A stretch of 64,000 nt of DNA from JAYODW01 sp038116745 (lineage in GTDB: Bacteria > Pseudomonadota > Gammaproteobacteria > Ga0077536). Each line of letters starts with the position of its first letter. The stretch's first letter is position 1. The stretch is from positions 48,574 through 112,573 of the forward strand of contig JAYODW010000009.1 of assembly GCA_038116745.1 (NCBI GenBank), in the 5' to 3' direction. The notes beneath the pieces were generated by a model that saw only the letters and a program-made list of their open reading frames with translations, was not told the origin of the DNA and made no database searches. This document shows positions 52,191-61,005 of this stretch, in pieces. A program made the position numbers and the translations under genes.

Positions 52191-53098
52191 GGCTGCTCAT
52201 TGCGGGGCACCATGGACAGGTGGCGCAAGCGCTGCTCGCCGCGGCAGGCGCCCGAGGCTGGGAGGGAATTGCTCTCGGCCGCCCGGAGCTCGATCTCACT
52301 CTGCCCGGGACCCTGCGGGCCGCTTTGCGCGCTGGACCTTTCGACCTGGTGATTAACGCAGCGGCGTATACCGCGGTTGACCAGGCTGAAAGCGACGAAA
52401 AGACCGCTTTTGCGATTAATGCTGAAGGCGCAGGCTGGCTGGCCGAAGCCGCAGCGGAGCAGGGCGTTCCGATCATCCATTTCTCCACCGACTACGTGTT
52501 CGATGGCGCCAGCGGCGCGCCCTATACAGAAGACGACCCGGTGGCACCACTAGGCGTTTATGGGCGCTCCAAGCTTGCCGGGGAGCACGCGGTTGCAGCG
52601 GCGAATGCTGCCCACGTCATCCTGCGCACCGCCTGGGTCTACAGCGCGGTAGGCCATAACTTCCTCAAGACCATGCTGCGGCTGGCAGCGACGCAGACCA
52701 CGCTGCAGGTCGTTGATGATCAGATCGGCAGCCCCACTTATGCGCCGCATCTGGCGGATGCCGTGCTCGACGTGGCGGCGGCGCTGAGCACTGGTCGACG
52801 GGACTGTTACGGCACCTTCCACGCTACCGCGAGTGGCCATGCGAGCTGGTGGGCGTTTGCGCGCGAAATTTTTGCGCGCTTCTCCGAGCTGGGCGGAAAC
52901 GCGCCAGAGGTGGAAGCGATAGCGAGCGACGCCTATCCCACGCCGGCGCCCCGACCCAGAAATTCCAGGCTGAACTGTGAGCGGCTGTCACGGCTTCTGG
53001 ACGTCCGTTTGCCGCCCTGGCAGAGCGGCGTTGAAGCCTGTCTGGCGCATCTGGAGCGGTCGGGTGAACTCATTACTTCTGCAGGAGATCGCGCATGA
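52187..53098 (+). CDS. rfbD: dTDP-4-dehydrorhamnose reductase
   Basis: The 303-residue protein has a GHHGQVAQALLAAAGARGW nucleotide-binding start, then INAAAYTAVDQAESD near 55 and FSTDYVFDGASGAPYTEDDP near 100. YGRSKLAGEHAV near 124 holds the catalytic Tyr-x3-Lys, and RTAWVYSAVGHNFLKTML follows. It carries out the last reduction to dTDP-L-rhamnose. GTG 52187 overlaps the rfbB stop, and the stop overlaps the rfbA start (ATGA). The four genes are tightly coupled. Confidence 0.92.
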   Translation: MRLLIAGHHGQVAQALLAAAGARGWEGIALGRPELDLTLPGTLRAALRAGPFDLVINAAAYTAVDQAESDEKTAFAINAEGAGWLAEAAAEQGVPIIHFSTDYVFDGASGAPYTEDDPVAPLGVYGRSKLAGEHAVAAANAAHVILRTAWVYSAVGHNFLKTMLRLAATQTTLQVVDDQIGSPTYAPHLADAVLDVAAALSTGRRDCYGTFHATASGHASWWAFAREIFARFSELGGNAPEVEAIASDAYPTPAPRPRNSRLNCERLSRLLDVRLPPWQSGVEACLAHLERSGELITSAGDRA

Positions 53099-53976
53099 AA
53101 GGCATCGTCCTGGCCGGAGGCGCCGGCACCCGGCTGCATCCCATGACGGCCGTACTCTCGAAACAGCTGCTGCCGGTTTATGACAAACCGATGATCTACT
53201 ACCCGCTGACTACCCTCATGCAGGCAGGGATCCGCGAGGTGTTGATCATTTCGACACCGCTGGATCTGCCGCGCTTCCGTGAGCTGCTCGGCGATGGCGC
53301 ACAGTGGGGCTTATCTCTCTCCTATGCAGAGCAGCCCGAGCCTGGCGGTCTTGCGCAGGCTTACATAATCGGCGCCGCCTTCGTCGGAGACGCGCCTTCC
53401 GCATTGATTCTCGGTGACAACATTTTCTATGGCGACAGCCTCGGTCTGTCGCTCAGACAGGCGGCTCAGGGACAGGCGGGCGCGACCGTATTTGCGTATC
53501 GCGTGACCGATCCGGAGCGATACGGCGTGGTGGAGTTTGATGCCGCCGGTAAAGCGATCTCCATCGAGGAGAAGCCGGCCAGCCCGCGATCGCATTGGGC
53601 TGTGACAGGCCTTTATTTTTACGATGCCGAGGTCGTTGAGATTGTCCGTGGGCTGAAGCCTTCTGCGCGGGGCGAACTGGAGATCACGGACGTCAACAAG
53701 GCCTATCTGGAACGCGGGGCTCTGGACGTCGTGCGTTTCGGACGGGGATTTGCCTGGCTCGACACCGGCACACCGGAGTCGATGAGTGACGCCGCAGAGT
53801 ATGTGCGCGCACTGGAACGACGGCAGGGGCTCAAGGTGGCGTGTCCTGAAGAGGTCGCTTTCCGCATGGGTTTCATCTCGCGAGAGGCGCTTCACGCGCT
53901 CGGCGTCGTTCTGGAGAAATCCGAATACGGGCGGTATCTCCTGCAAATCGCGCTTGAGGACGATCTCCTCGACTGA
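53095..53976 (+). CDS. rfbA: Glucose-1-phosphate thymidylyltransferase
   Basis: The 293-residue nucleotidyltransferase has the signature GIVLAGGAGTRLHPMTAVLSKQLLPVYDKP at residues 3-32, YYPLTTLMQAGI, LGDNIFYGD near 109 and KPASPRSHWAVTGLYFYD near 160. It makes dTDP-glucose from dTTP and glucose-1-phosphate, the first step of rhamnose synthesis. ATG 53095 overlaps the rfbD stop. Its product would feed an O-antigen or exopolysaccharide; no glycosyltransferase is in the window. Confidence 0.93.
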   Translation: MKGIVLAGGAGTRLHPMTAVLSKQLLPVYDKPMIYYPLTTLMQAGIREVLIISTPLDLPRFRELLGDGAQWGLSLSYAEQPEPGGLAQAYIIGAAFVGDAPSALILGDNIFYGDSLGLSLRQAAQGQAGATVFAYRVTDPERYGVVEFDAAGKAISIEEKPASPRSHWAVTGLYFYDAEVVEIVRGLKPSARGELEITDVNKAYLERGALDVVRFGRGFAWLDTGTPESMSDAAEYVRALERRQGLKVACPEEVAFRMGFISREALHALGVVLEKSEYGRYLLQIALEDDLLD

Positions 53977-54196
53977 GCGCGCGTCACCCTGTGGCGGTCG
54001 ATTTCCATGCCTGGTCGACAGCCGATTGGAATGGCACGCGACCTGCACGGCAGCCTCCGCTATGCACGACATGGACGCGCCGGGTGTGCTTGGTGCAGAC
54101 TGCTTCGTGCAGACTGTATGACGCCCGGACGCGTCACACGCTCCGCACGCTGCCGATACGCACCGGGCTATTTCCCCGACTGAGCAACCGAATTCA

Positions 54197-55699
54197 ATGT
54201 CTGACCTTCCAGCCAACGCGACCGCCGACCGCGATTTTCTCGACGTTGACCGGGATGCGGTCATTGCTGCACTGAGGCAGATCCTGCCGCGGCATTGCCT
54301 GCTTGAGGCGGCTGAGGAACTCAAGCCCTACGAGTGCGATGCCCTGGCGGCTTATCGCAGTGTGCCGCTCGCGGTTGCGCTGCCTGAAACAGAACAACAG
54401 GTTATCGAGGTTCTCCAGGCCTGCGAAAGCCGTGGTGTGCCGGTAGTGGCGCGGGGTGCGGGAACGGGTCTTTCCGGCGGGGCGCTGCCGCACGCCGCGG
54501 GGGTGCTGCTCTCGCTTGCCCGGTTCGATCAAATCCTGAAGCTCGACCCGCAGGCGCGGACTGCCGTGGTACAGCCGGGAGTGCGCAATCTTGCGATTTC
54601 TGAAGCCGCAGCGCCGCACGGTCTCTACTACGCGCCCGATCCGTCCTCGCAGATCGCCTGTTCCATCGGCGGCAATGTGGCTGAGAACTCCGGCGGGGTG
54701 CACTGCCTGAAGTACGGCCTCACCGTGCACAACGTGCTGAGGATCAGGGGGGTGACGATTGCCGGCGAGGTCGTCGAATTCGGCTCAGAGGCGCTCGATG
54801 CTCCCGGCTACGACATACTGGCGCTGCTGCACGGCTCGGAAGGCATGCTCGCCGTGGCCACCGAGATTACGGTCAAGCTGCTGCCGAAACCGCAGCTTGC
54901 GCGCTGTGTCATGGCCGATTTCAGTGATGTCGTGCAGGCGGGAGAGGCGGTTGCCGCGATCATCGGCGCGGGGATTATTCCCGCGGGTCTGGAGATGATG
55001 GACCAGGCCGCAACCCGCGCGGTTGAGGCTTTTGTCAACGCAGGTTACGCGCTGGATGCAGCCGCAATCCTGCTGTGTGAATCTGATGGCACCGAGGAAG
55101 AGGTCGCGCAGGATGTGGAGCGGATCTGCGCAGTGCTTACGGCGCAGGGCGCGACCCGGGTGCGCGTGTCGCGCGACGAAGCTGAGCGTCTCCTGTTCTG
55201 GGCCGGGCGTAAAGCGGCGTTTCCTGCAGCGGGGCGGATCTCACCGGATTACTACTGCATGGATGGCACGATCCCGCGCAAGCGCCTCGGCGAGATGCTG
55301 CAGGCAATTCAGCAGATGGAAACCCGCTACGGCCTGCGCTGCATCAACGTCTTTCATGCGGGTGACGGCAATCTTCATCCCCTGATCCTGTTTGACGCCA
55401 ACCAACCCGGTGAACAGGAGCGCGCCGATGCATTCGGCAGCGAGATCCTGCAGCTCTCGGTGGCACTTGGCGGCACCGTGACCGGCGAACATGGCGTCGG
55501 GATCGAGAAAATCAACGAAATGTGCGTGCAGTTCTCCGACAGTGAGCGGCACACATTCTTCCGTATCAAAGCGGCGTTTGACCCGCAGGGACTGCTGAAT
55601 CCGGGCAAAGGGATCCCCTCGCTGCAGCGCTGCGCGGAATTCGGGCGCGAGCACGTGCACGGAGGCGTTGTGCCGTTCCCGGAACTTGAGCGTTTTTGA
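54197..55699 (+). CDS. glcD: Glycolate oxidase FAD-binding subunit GlcD
   Basis: The 500-residue flavoprotein has the FAD-binding type-4 domain: VPVVARGAGTGLSGGALPHAAGVLLSL near 82, YYAPDPSSQIACSIGGNVAENSGGVHCLKYG near 142-172. The C-terminal FAD-oxidase domain has INVFHAGDGNLHPLILFD near 390 and GTVTGEHGVGIEKINEM near 430. It oxidises glycolate (or D-lactate) to glyoxylate with GlcE and GlcF as membrane-linked partners. It is the first gene of a three-gene operon; the ribosome site is weak (GACTGAGCAA region). Confidence 0.92.
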   Translation: MSDLPANATADRDFLDVDRDAVIAALRQILPRHCLLEAAEELKPYECDALAAYRSVPLAVALPETEQQVIEVLQACESRGVPVVARGAGTGLSGGALPHAAGVLLSLARFDQILKLDPQARTAVVQPGVRNLAISEAAAPHGLYYAPDPSSQIACSIGGNVAENSGGVHCLKYGLTVHNVLRIRGVTIAGEVVEFGSEALDAPGYDILALLHGSEGMLAVATEITVKLLPKPQLARCVMADFSDVVQAGEAVAAIIGAGIIPAGLEMMDQAATRAVEAFVNAGYALDAAAILLCESDGTEEEVAQDVERICAVLTAQGATRVRVSRDEAERLLFWAGRKAAFPAAGRISPDYYCMDGTIPRKRLGEMLQAIQQMETRYGLRCINVFHAGDGNLHPLILFDANQPGEQERADAFGSEILQLSVALGGTVTGEHGVGIEKINEMCVQFSDSERHTFFRIKAAFDPQGLLNPGKGIPSLQRCAEFGREHVHGGVVPFPELERF

Positions 55700-55724
55700 A
55701 GCCGGGCCGCTGCGGGGCGCTGTG

Positions 55725-56789
55725 ATGCACGACCAAGAACAGGCCTGGGCGGAGCGAATCCGCGCGGCTGCTGAGCGGCACGAGGCGCTGCGCTTCCGCG
55801 GCGGCGCAACCAAGGATTTTTATGGTCAGGCGCTGTTCGGTACGGAGCTGGACACGCGCACGCACGCCGGCATCGTGAGCTATGAGCCCACCGAGCTCGT
55901 CGTAACGGTGCGCGCGGGAACCGGCCTCAGAGTGCTGCAGGCCACGTTGGCTGAGTCCGGACAGATGCTGGCTTTCGAACCGCCGGCTTTCGGCGACGAG
56001 GCGACGGTCGGTGGCTGCGTGGCAGCAGGCCTGTCCGGCCCCCGCCGTGTCAGCGCCGGCGCGGTGCGCGACTTCATGCTCGGCAGCCGCATCATTGACG
56101 GCCGCGGGCAGACGCTGCGCTTCGGTGGCGAGGTGATGAAAAATGTTGCCGGCTATGACGTGTCGCGGTTGATGGTCGGTTCGCTGGGGACCCTCGGGCT
56201 GATCACCGAGGTCTCCTTGAAAGTGCTGCCGCTGCCGACAGCGGAGCTGACCGTGATGCAGGAGATGACGCTGGAAGCGGGGCTTGAAGCGCTCAACGCG
56301 TGGACCGGTCGACCGTTTCCGTTGTCCGGGAGCGCCTGGGTCAACGGTCAGCTGTGGCTCCGGTTTTCCGGTGCGGATGCCGCGGTGACGGCGGCGATCA
56401 GGGCGAGCGGCGGTGAGGCGCTTGAGCCTGCGGCTGCCGCTGCGTTCTGGCGCGGGATCCGCGAGCACGAGCACGGTTTCTTTGCCGGAGAGGCGGCGCT
56501 GTGGCGCCTGTCCCTGCCGGCAACTGCGCCGCCCCTGCAGCTGACCGGGGAATGGTTGTGCGAGTGGGGCGGGGCGCTGCGCTGGCTGCGCTCGGCGGAG
56601 ACGCCGGAACGCATCCGCGAGGCTGTGGCCGCGGCTGGTGGGCACGCGACCCTGTTCCGGGGTGGTGATCGCGCGGCAGGGGTGTTTCATCCGCTGGCAC
56701 CGGCAATGGCGGCGCTGCAGGCGCGCCTGCGCCGGAGTTTTGATCCGGCGGGGATCTTCAATCCCGGACGGCTGTACGCAGAGATCTGA
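55725..56789 (+). CDS. glcE: Glycolate oxidase subunit GlcE
   Basis: The 354-residue protein has a shorter FAD-binding type-4 domain: ALRFRGGATKDFYGQALFG near 22, ELVVTVRAGTGLRVLQATL, FEPPAFGDEATVGGCVAAGLSGPRRVS near 82-108, and GEVMKNVAGYDVSRLMVGSLGTLG near 137. ATG 55725 is preferred; the frame extends to 55668, inside glcD. It lies between glcD and glcF. Confidence 0.9.
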   Translation: MHDQEQAWAERIRAAAERHEALRFRGGATKDFYGQALFGTELDTRTHAGIVSYEPTELVVTVRAGTGLRVLQATLAESGQMLAFEPPAFGDEATVGGCVAAGLSGPRRVSAGAVRDFMLGSRIIDGRGQTLRFGGEVMKNVAGYDVSRLMVGSLGTLGLITEVSLKVLPLPTAELTVMQEMTLEAGLEALNAWTGRPFPLSGSAWVNGQLWLRFSGADAAVTAAIRASGGEALEPAAAAAFWRGIREHEHGFFAGEAALWRLSLPATAPPLQLTGEWLCEWGGALRWLRSAETPERIREAVAAAGGHATLFRGGDRAAGVFHPLAPAMAALQARLRRSFDPAGIFNPGRLYAEI

Positions 56790-56792
56790 ACC

Positions 56793-58031
56793 GTGCAGAC
56801 CAGGCTCGCTGACTTCATCAAGGACACCGACGACGGCCGCGAGGCAGAGGCGATCCTGCGCAAGTGCGTGCACTGCGGCTTCTGCACCGCGACCTGTCCC
56901 ACCTATCAGCTGCTGGGCGATGAACTCGACGGGCCGCGCGGTCGGATCTACCTGATTAAACAGATGCTGGAAGGCGCGCCGGTCAGCGCGCGGACGCAGC
57001 TCCATCTGGACCGCTGTCTCACCTGCCGCTCCTGCGAGACCACGTGCCCCTCGGGGGTGGAGTACGGACGACTGCTGGATGTCGGGCGCGCGGTGGTCGA
57101 CGCGCAGGTGAAGCGCTCCTGGTCAAGCCGGGTGCAACGATGGGGGCTGCGCGAACTGCTGTCCCGCCCTGGCCTGTTCGGTGCGGCGATGGCGCTGGGG
57201 CGCTGGCTGCGCCCTGCATTGCCCCGGACGCTGCGGGAGAAAGTTCTGCCTGCGCTACCGGCTGTCGCCTGGCCCCAGCCGCGCCATCGGCGCCGCATGC
57301 TGGTGCTGGCCGGCTGCGTGCAGCCGGCGATGATGCCCTCGGTCAACGCGGCAACCGCGCGGGTGCTGGACAGGCTGGGGATCTCTCTGGTCGAGGCACC
57401 GGGCGCCGGCTGTTGTGGCGCGGTACGCCATCACCTGGACGATACTGCGGGCGCACAGGCTGACGCGCGGCGCAATATCGATGCCTGGTGGCCGCTCATC
57501 GAAAGCGACGGTATCGAAGCGCTGGTGCTGACAGCGTCCGCCTGCGGACTGGAAGTGAAGGACTACGCACACCTGTTGCGTGACGATCCGCAGTATCGGG
57601 AGAAGGCCGCGCAGATCGCCGCCCTGACCCGGGACGTGGCCGAGGTTCTTGCGGCCGAAAGCGAGGCCCTGGCCACAGTGCTGCCCGGGCCGTCAACGGC
57701 GAAAAGGCTTGCGTTTCATGCGCCGTGCACTCTGCAGCATGGGCTCAGGATCAAAAACGCGGTCGAATCCCTGCTGCGCGCGGCAGGTTTTGAGCTGACG
57801 CCGGTCGCAGATGCGCATCTGTGCTGCGGCTCGGCCGGAACCTACGCGGTGCTGCAGCCCGATCTCAGCGGGCGGCTGCGGGCGCGCAAGCTCGCGGCGC
57901 TCGCTGCCGGCGGGGCGGACGCGATCGCCTCAGCGAACGTCGGCTGTATCGCGCATCTCGCGGGCGGCACCGGGACGCCGGTCAGGCACTGGGTCGAGTA
58001 CCTCGCGGATCGCCTCGAGGACGCCCCCTGA
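56793..58031 (+). CDS. glcF: Glycolate oxidase iron-sulfur subunit GlcF
   Basis: The 412-residue protein has two 4Fe-4S motifs, CVHCGFCTATCPTYQ near 25-39 and CLTCRSCETTCPSGVEYG near 77-94. Two CCG domains follow: LAGCVQPAMMPSVNAATARVL, GAGCCGAVRHH near 206 and CCGSAGTYAVLQPDLSGRL near 353. It passes electrons from GlcDE to the quinone pool. The GTG start (56793) lies three bases after glcE. It converges on the PepSY gene 13 bases later, with no obvious terminator. Confidence 0.92.
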   Translation: MQTRLADFIKDTDDGREAEAILRKCVHCGFCTATCPTYQLLGDELDGPRGRIYLIKQMLEGAPVSARTQLHLDRCLTCRSCETTCPSGVEYGRLLDVGRAVVDAQVKRSWSSRVQRWGLRELLSRPGLFGAAMALGRWLRPALPRTLREKVLPALPAVAWPQPRHRRRMLVLAGCVQPAMMPSVNAATARVLDRLGISLVEAPGAGCCGAVRHHLDDTAGAQADARRNIDAWWPLIESDGIEALVLTASACGLEVKDYAHLLRDDPQYREKAAQIAALTRDVAEVLAAESEALATVLPGPSTAKRLAFHAPCTLQHGLRIKNAVESLLRAAGFELTPVADAHLCCGSAGTYAVLQPDLSGRLRARKLAALAAGGADAIASANVGCIAHLAGGTGTPVRHWVEYLADRLEDAP

Positions 58032-58044
58032 AAGACGCGGTGTG

Positions 58045-58821
58045 TCAGGGGCGACGCCGGTTCCTGCGCGCGCGTTGCGACCGCAACCGGGACCACCAGA
58101 CCTTCACCCCGGACAGCGCCAGGAAGACCAGCAGCAGGCTGGCCAAGTTGACCAGCACCACGCCCGTTTTCCCCAGCAGCCGGCCGGCGTGCAGATCGAG
58201 CAGTACCCGCTCGATGGTAAGACCCGTACCGCGGAAGCGATCTGCCAGCTGACGTTCAAGTTCGGCGTCGAGTGCAGCCGGTGCGCTCCAGCGGATCGGC
58301 ATGGACGAGTCTGCGACTGTGAAGTCCCCACTCTCCACGGCGTAGCGCCAGTGCTGCGTGTCCGTGCCCAGCACCAGTCCTCCCTGCAGATCACGCCCGG
58401 CCCGGGTGAGGCCCTGTGGCAGGCCGCCGGCATGGCCGATCCGCTCTACCAGCTGTCCCTGAGCGTCATAAATCATCAGGCCGTCGGACGTCACCACCGC
58501 TAGCAGAGCGCCCAGCGGTTCCAGTAACAGAAGAGGCTCTGCGCCGAGCAGAATCCCGGCGGTCTGCATGAGCTCGGTATCGTTCACATAGAGCTGAGTG
58601 CCGATCTGCGACACCGTGTTCGCGCCGGCACGGAAGGACAGCGGTGGCGGCGCCGGGCGGATGCCATACCAGTTGAGAAGCCAGCCCGCGTTGACCTGAC
58701 GGTGGGGCAATTCGAGGCGATCGCTGTGCATCAGCAGCAGCCCGGTGACCGACAGGAAGACGACGAACACGGCTGCGCTGATCCCGGCGAGCCGGTGCCA
58801 GGCAAGCCAGCGTGAGTTCAT
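58045..58821 (-). CDS. PepSY-associated transmembrane protein
   Basis: The 258-residue protein has an N-terminal helix (LAGISAAVFVVFLSVTGLLLM), a periplasmic region of about 180 residues and a C-terminal helix (VVLVNLASLLLVFLALSGVKVWW). RWLAWHRLAGISAAVFV at the start is the typical PepSY-TM pattern, with histidines that can bind haem or metal. The HAGRLLGKTGVV segment before the last helix is also typical. It overlaps the FMN-binding protein gene (ATGA). These proteins often act in transmembrane electron transfer for metal or siderophore reduction. Confidence 0.83.
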   Translation of the reverse strand: MNSRWLAWHRLAGISAAVFVVFLSVTGLLLMHSDRLELPHRQVNAGWLLNWYGIRPAPPPLSFRAGANTVSQIGTQLYVNDTELMQTAGILLGAEPLLLLEPLGALLAVVTSDGLMIYDAQGQLVERIGHAGGLPQGLTRAGRDLQGGLVLGTDTQHWRYAVESGDFTVADSSMPIRWSAPAALDAELERQLADRFRGTGLTIERVLLDLHAGRLLGKTGVVLVNLASLLLVFLALSGVKVWWSRLRSQRARRNRRRP

Positions 58822-59375
58822 CCGGCGCGCTCCCCGGCGGATGCTGCGTGCTGGTCGAGGAGCAGGGCCAGGCGCGCCAGCCGGGTCAGCGCCTGGACCG
58901 ACAGGGTCGCGCCGGCGATACCGTCTATGCGGCGGTCGAGGTTGCGCTCAGCATCCAGCCCTGCGCCCTGGAACTGCGACGTGAAAGCCGGGTATTTGAC
59001 CTCCCAGCCGCGGCTCTCACGATAGATCAGCACCTGCACGCTCTGCAGCACATCGCCGTCGACTACGAGCCCCGTGGTGATGGGCTGTTCTTTGCCGATC
59101 TCCTCCAGGATCCAGGCGGTGAGCTTGCCCTGCTGCCAGTAGCGGAGGCGCAGGGCGCCGAGATCGTGTCCCATGATTTCCCGGATGGCGGTACGCAGCT
59201 CCCGGGTGACCCAGAGCTTGGATGGTGCAGGCACGGCCGCGCCGAAGGTGCGCTCAAGAAATGCCTCCGGGCTTAGGTAAACATCGTCCGCCACCGCCGG
59301 CTGGGCGGCCGTGAGCAGCAGGCCTAAGAGGAGGCCTAATAGGACCCGGAACCAGTGACGACGACCGCGATACAT
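58818..59375 (-). CDS. FMN-binding domain protein, ApbE flavinylation target
   Basis: The 185-residue secreted protein has a signal peptide (to about residue 28, AVADD) and an FMN_bind domain. The DGIAGATLSVQALTRLA segment near 150-166 carries the covalent-flavin motif with GAT, in which the Thr hydroxyl is the FMN attachment site. ESRGWEVKYPAFTSQFQGAG near 115 is a family segment. ApbE, which attaches FMN, is encoded divergently nearby, supporting this. ATG 59375 lies two bases after the porin stop; the frame is open further upstream, inside the porin gene. Confidence 0.82.
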   Translation of the reverse strand: MYRGRRHWFRVLLGLLLGLLLTAAQPAVADDVYLSPEAFLERTFGAAVPAPSKLWVTRELRTAIREIMGHDLGALRLRYWQQGKLTAWILEEIGKEQPITTGLVVDGDVLQSVQVLIYRESRGWEVKYPAFTSQFQGAGLDAERNLDRRIDGIAGATLSVQALTRLARLALLLDQHAASAGERAG

Positions 59376-59377
59376 GC

Positions 59378-60823
59378 TCAGAACTGATAGCCCAGGCCCA
59401 GATTGATGCCGTCGAGCTCGCGATCGACGGGCCCTTCGGCGTTCTGCCACTGCGCGTCGAACTTGAACACGACCTGCGGGTGAGGCCAGTAGTTGAGGCC
59501 CACCGTCCACATGTCCACCGCACCATAGCGGAACAGGACGCCGGGCAGCTGATTGCGCTGATCCCAGCGCTGGAAGCGACCGAACACACCGATTTCGCCG
59601 GGGAACAGATCGGCCAGTGCGAAGCGATAGGCCGGCTCGACGTACCAGCCTTCGAGGGTGTCGGCATTGACGCTGGCCGGATCGACCCCGGCCGCGCGGT
59701 CGCGGCCGAGCTCCCAGCGCGAGTACAGCGCACGCAGGCCAAAACCGCTGCCGTGGCGCCAGTCGATGTGGGTCTCAAACAGCCAGGCATCGGCGTCTGC
59801 GTCATCAGCGGTGCCGGTGTAGTCAGCCTGGTAGTCGACCGTTGCGGCCCATTCGAGGCCGGGCATCCCGGTATAAATCAGACGCGCCAGCACTGCAGCG
59901 TCCTGGTCGTCCGCTTCGGCCACCTTCAGCCGACCGCTGCGCGGGCGGAAAGCGTTGCTGCCAGTGGTGGGCACGGCCAGACCCGAATGTAGAAAGACGT
60001 TGTAGGCGAAGCCCTGGCCCAGCTCGCCCCAGAGCCCGATGGTGGCTTCCCACCAGGTCGAGGGAATGATTTCGGTCTCGACCGGGTTCCGCTCTACGCC
60101 ATAAAACGTATTGGGCTCATGCGTCAGATTCAGCAGCCCGACAGGAAGGATATCGATACCGGCCCGCAGGTGATGGCGGGCGTTGAGGTCCATTTCGAGC
60201 CAGGCCAGTTCAAGCTCAACGCCGCCCGGTGCGTCGCTGGAGCTGTACGCGTGCTCAATTTCCAGCTCCGAGGCGAAGCGCAGCCAGTCGTTGAACGTAT
60301 GGCTGAAAAAGAGCACGAAGCGATGGAAGTCGGTGCGGTTGAGATCGTCACGGGCGCCATCGTAGGCGGTCGCATCGTCGTTCAGGTGGTTGTAATGCAG
60401 CTCGCCATACCCACCCAGAGTGGTGCGCTCAGACCAGCGTCCAGCCAGCGCAGAGCGGCGGCTCGAAATCGGGCCCCAGCGTCCTGCGGCGGAGCCGACG
60501 CTGTTGGGTCCCTGGGGTATGTTGGTGGTGGTGTAGCCGGTGCTGTTGGCGGTTGCGGTACTGGCGACGCCTTCGATCAGATCGGCAGTCGCCTCGACCT
60601 TGCTGTCCACATCGGCGACGCGGGCATCGATCTCACGCGTTTCCGCGGTGGCCTCAGCCAGCGCCGCCTGCGTTGCCGACAGCTCCTGCTGCAGCGCCGC
60701 AATCTGTGCCTGCTGCGCCTGCAGCATGGCCCAGAGATCGTCCAGACTGGGCGTGGCGGCGTGGGCCACCGTTGTCGACAGAGCTAACAGGTACAACAAT
60801 GAGAGGCTTCGGTAGTGTTTCAT
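59378..60823 (-). CDS. Outer membrane porin with N-terminal coiled coil
   Basis: The 481-residue protein has a signal peptide (KHYRSLSLLYLLALSTTVAH, cleavage near AHAA). A coiled-coil-like alanine/glutamine-rich region follows (LQAQQAQIAALQQELSATQA and more, to about 95), then a 16-18-strand-like beta barrel (ERTTLGGYGELHYN, DFHRFVLFFSHTFNDWLRFASELEIEH). It ends in the aromatic sorting signal LGLGYQF. It resembles phosphate- or OprP-like porins. ATG 60823 is preferred over ATG 60835. It is transcribed away from a possible Fur site. Confidence 0.83.
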   Translation of the reverse strand: MKHYRSLSLLYLLALSTTVAHAATPSLDDLWAMLQAQQAQIAALQQELSATQAALAEATAETREIDARVADVDSKVEATADLIEGVASTATANSTGYTTTNIPQGPNSVGSAAGRWGPISSRRSALAGRWSERTTLGGYGELHYNHLNDDATAYDGARDDLNRTDFHRFVLFFSHTFNDWLRFASELEIEHAYSSSDAPGGVELELAWLEMDLNARHHLRAGIDILPVGLLNLTHEPNTFYGVERNPVETEIIPSTWWEATIGLWGELGQGFAYNVFLHSGLAVPTTGSNAFRPRSGRLKVAEADDQDAAVLARLIYTGMPGLEWAATVDYQADYTGTADDADADAWLFETHIDWRHGSGFGLRALYSRWELGRDRAAGVDPASVNADTLEGWYVEPAYRFALADLFPGEIGVFGRFQRWDQRNQLPGVLFRYGAVDMWTVGLNYWPHPQVVFKFDAQWQNAEGPVDRELDGINLGLGYQF

Positions 60824-60905
60824 GGTGGCGAGCATTTCCTTCTAATGCCATGAAAAATCGGGATTAATCGGTGGCACTTAAGAATCCGGATTGCATGTTT
60901 ATATT

Positions 60906-60943
60906 TGATAATCGTGATTATAATACGAATCATTCTCAATAAC
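60906..60943. promoter_or_regulatory. Possible Fur box pair in divergent promoter
   Basis: TACGAAT-C-ATTCTCA (60924-60938) matches 10 of 14 positions of the Fur 7-1-7 half-site pattern TGATAAT-N-ATTATCA. An adjacent TGATAATCGTGATTATAA resembles a second unit. It is the only AT-rich part of the 182-base gap between the porin and apbE genes. A global search with a Fur matrix would settle it. Confidence 0.5.
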
Positions 60944-61005
60944 GAAGACTGCCCGAGCGGCTCCCTCCATGGGGCGCAAGGTCTGGATAACGGAGGCGAT
61001 TGCCA

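Noticed and set aside
55566..57005. 479-residue minus-strand open frame
   Set aside because: Antisense to glcD/glcE/glcF, which are complete; the sequence is Arg/Gln/His-rich with no recognisable domain.
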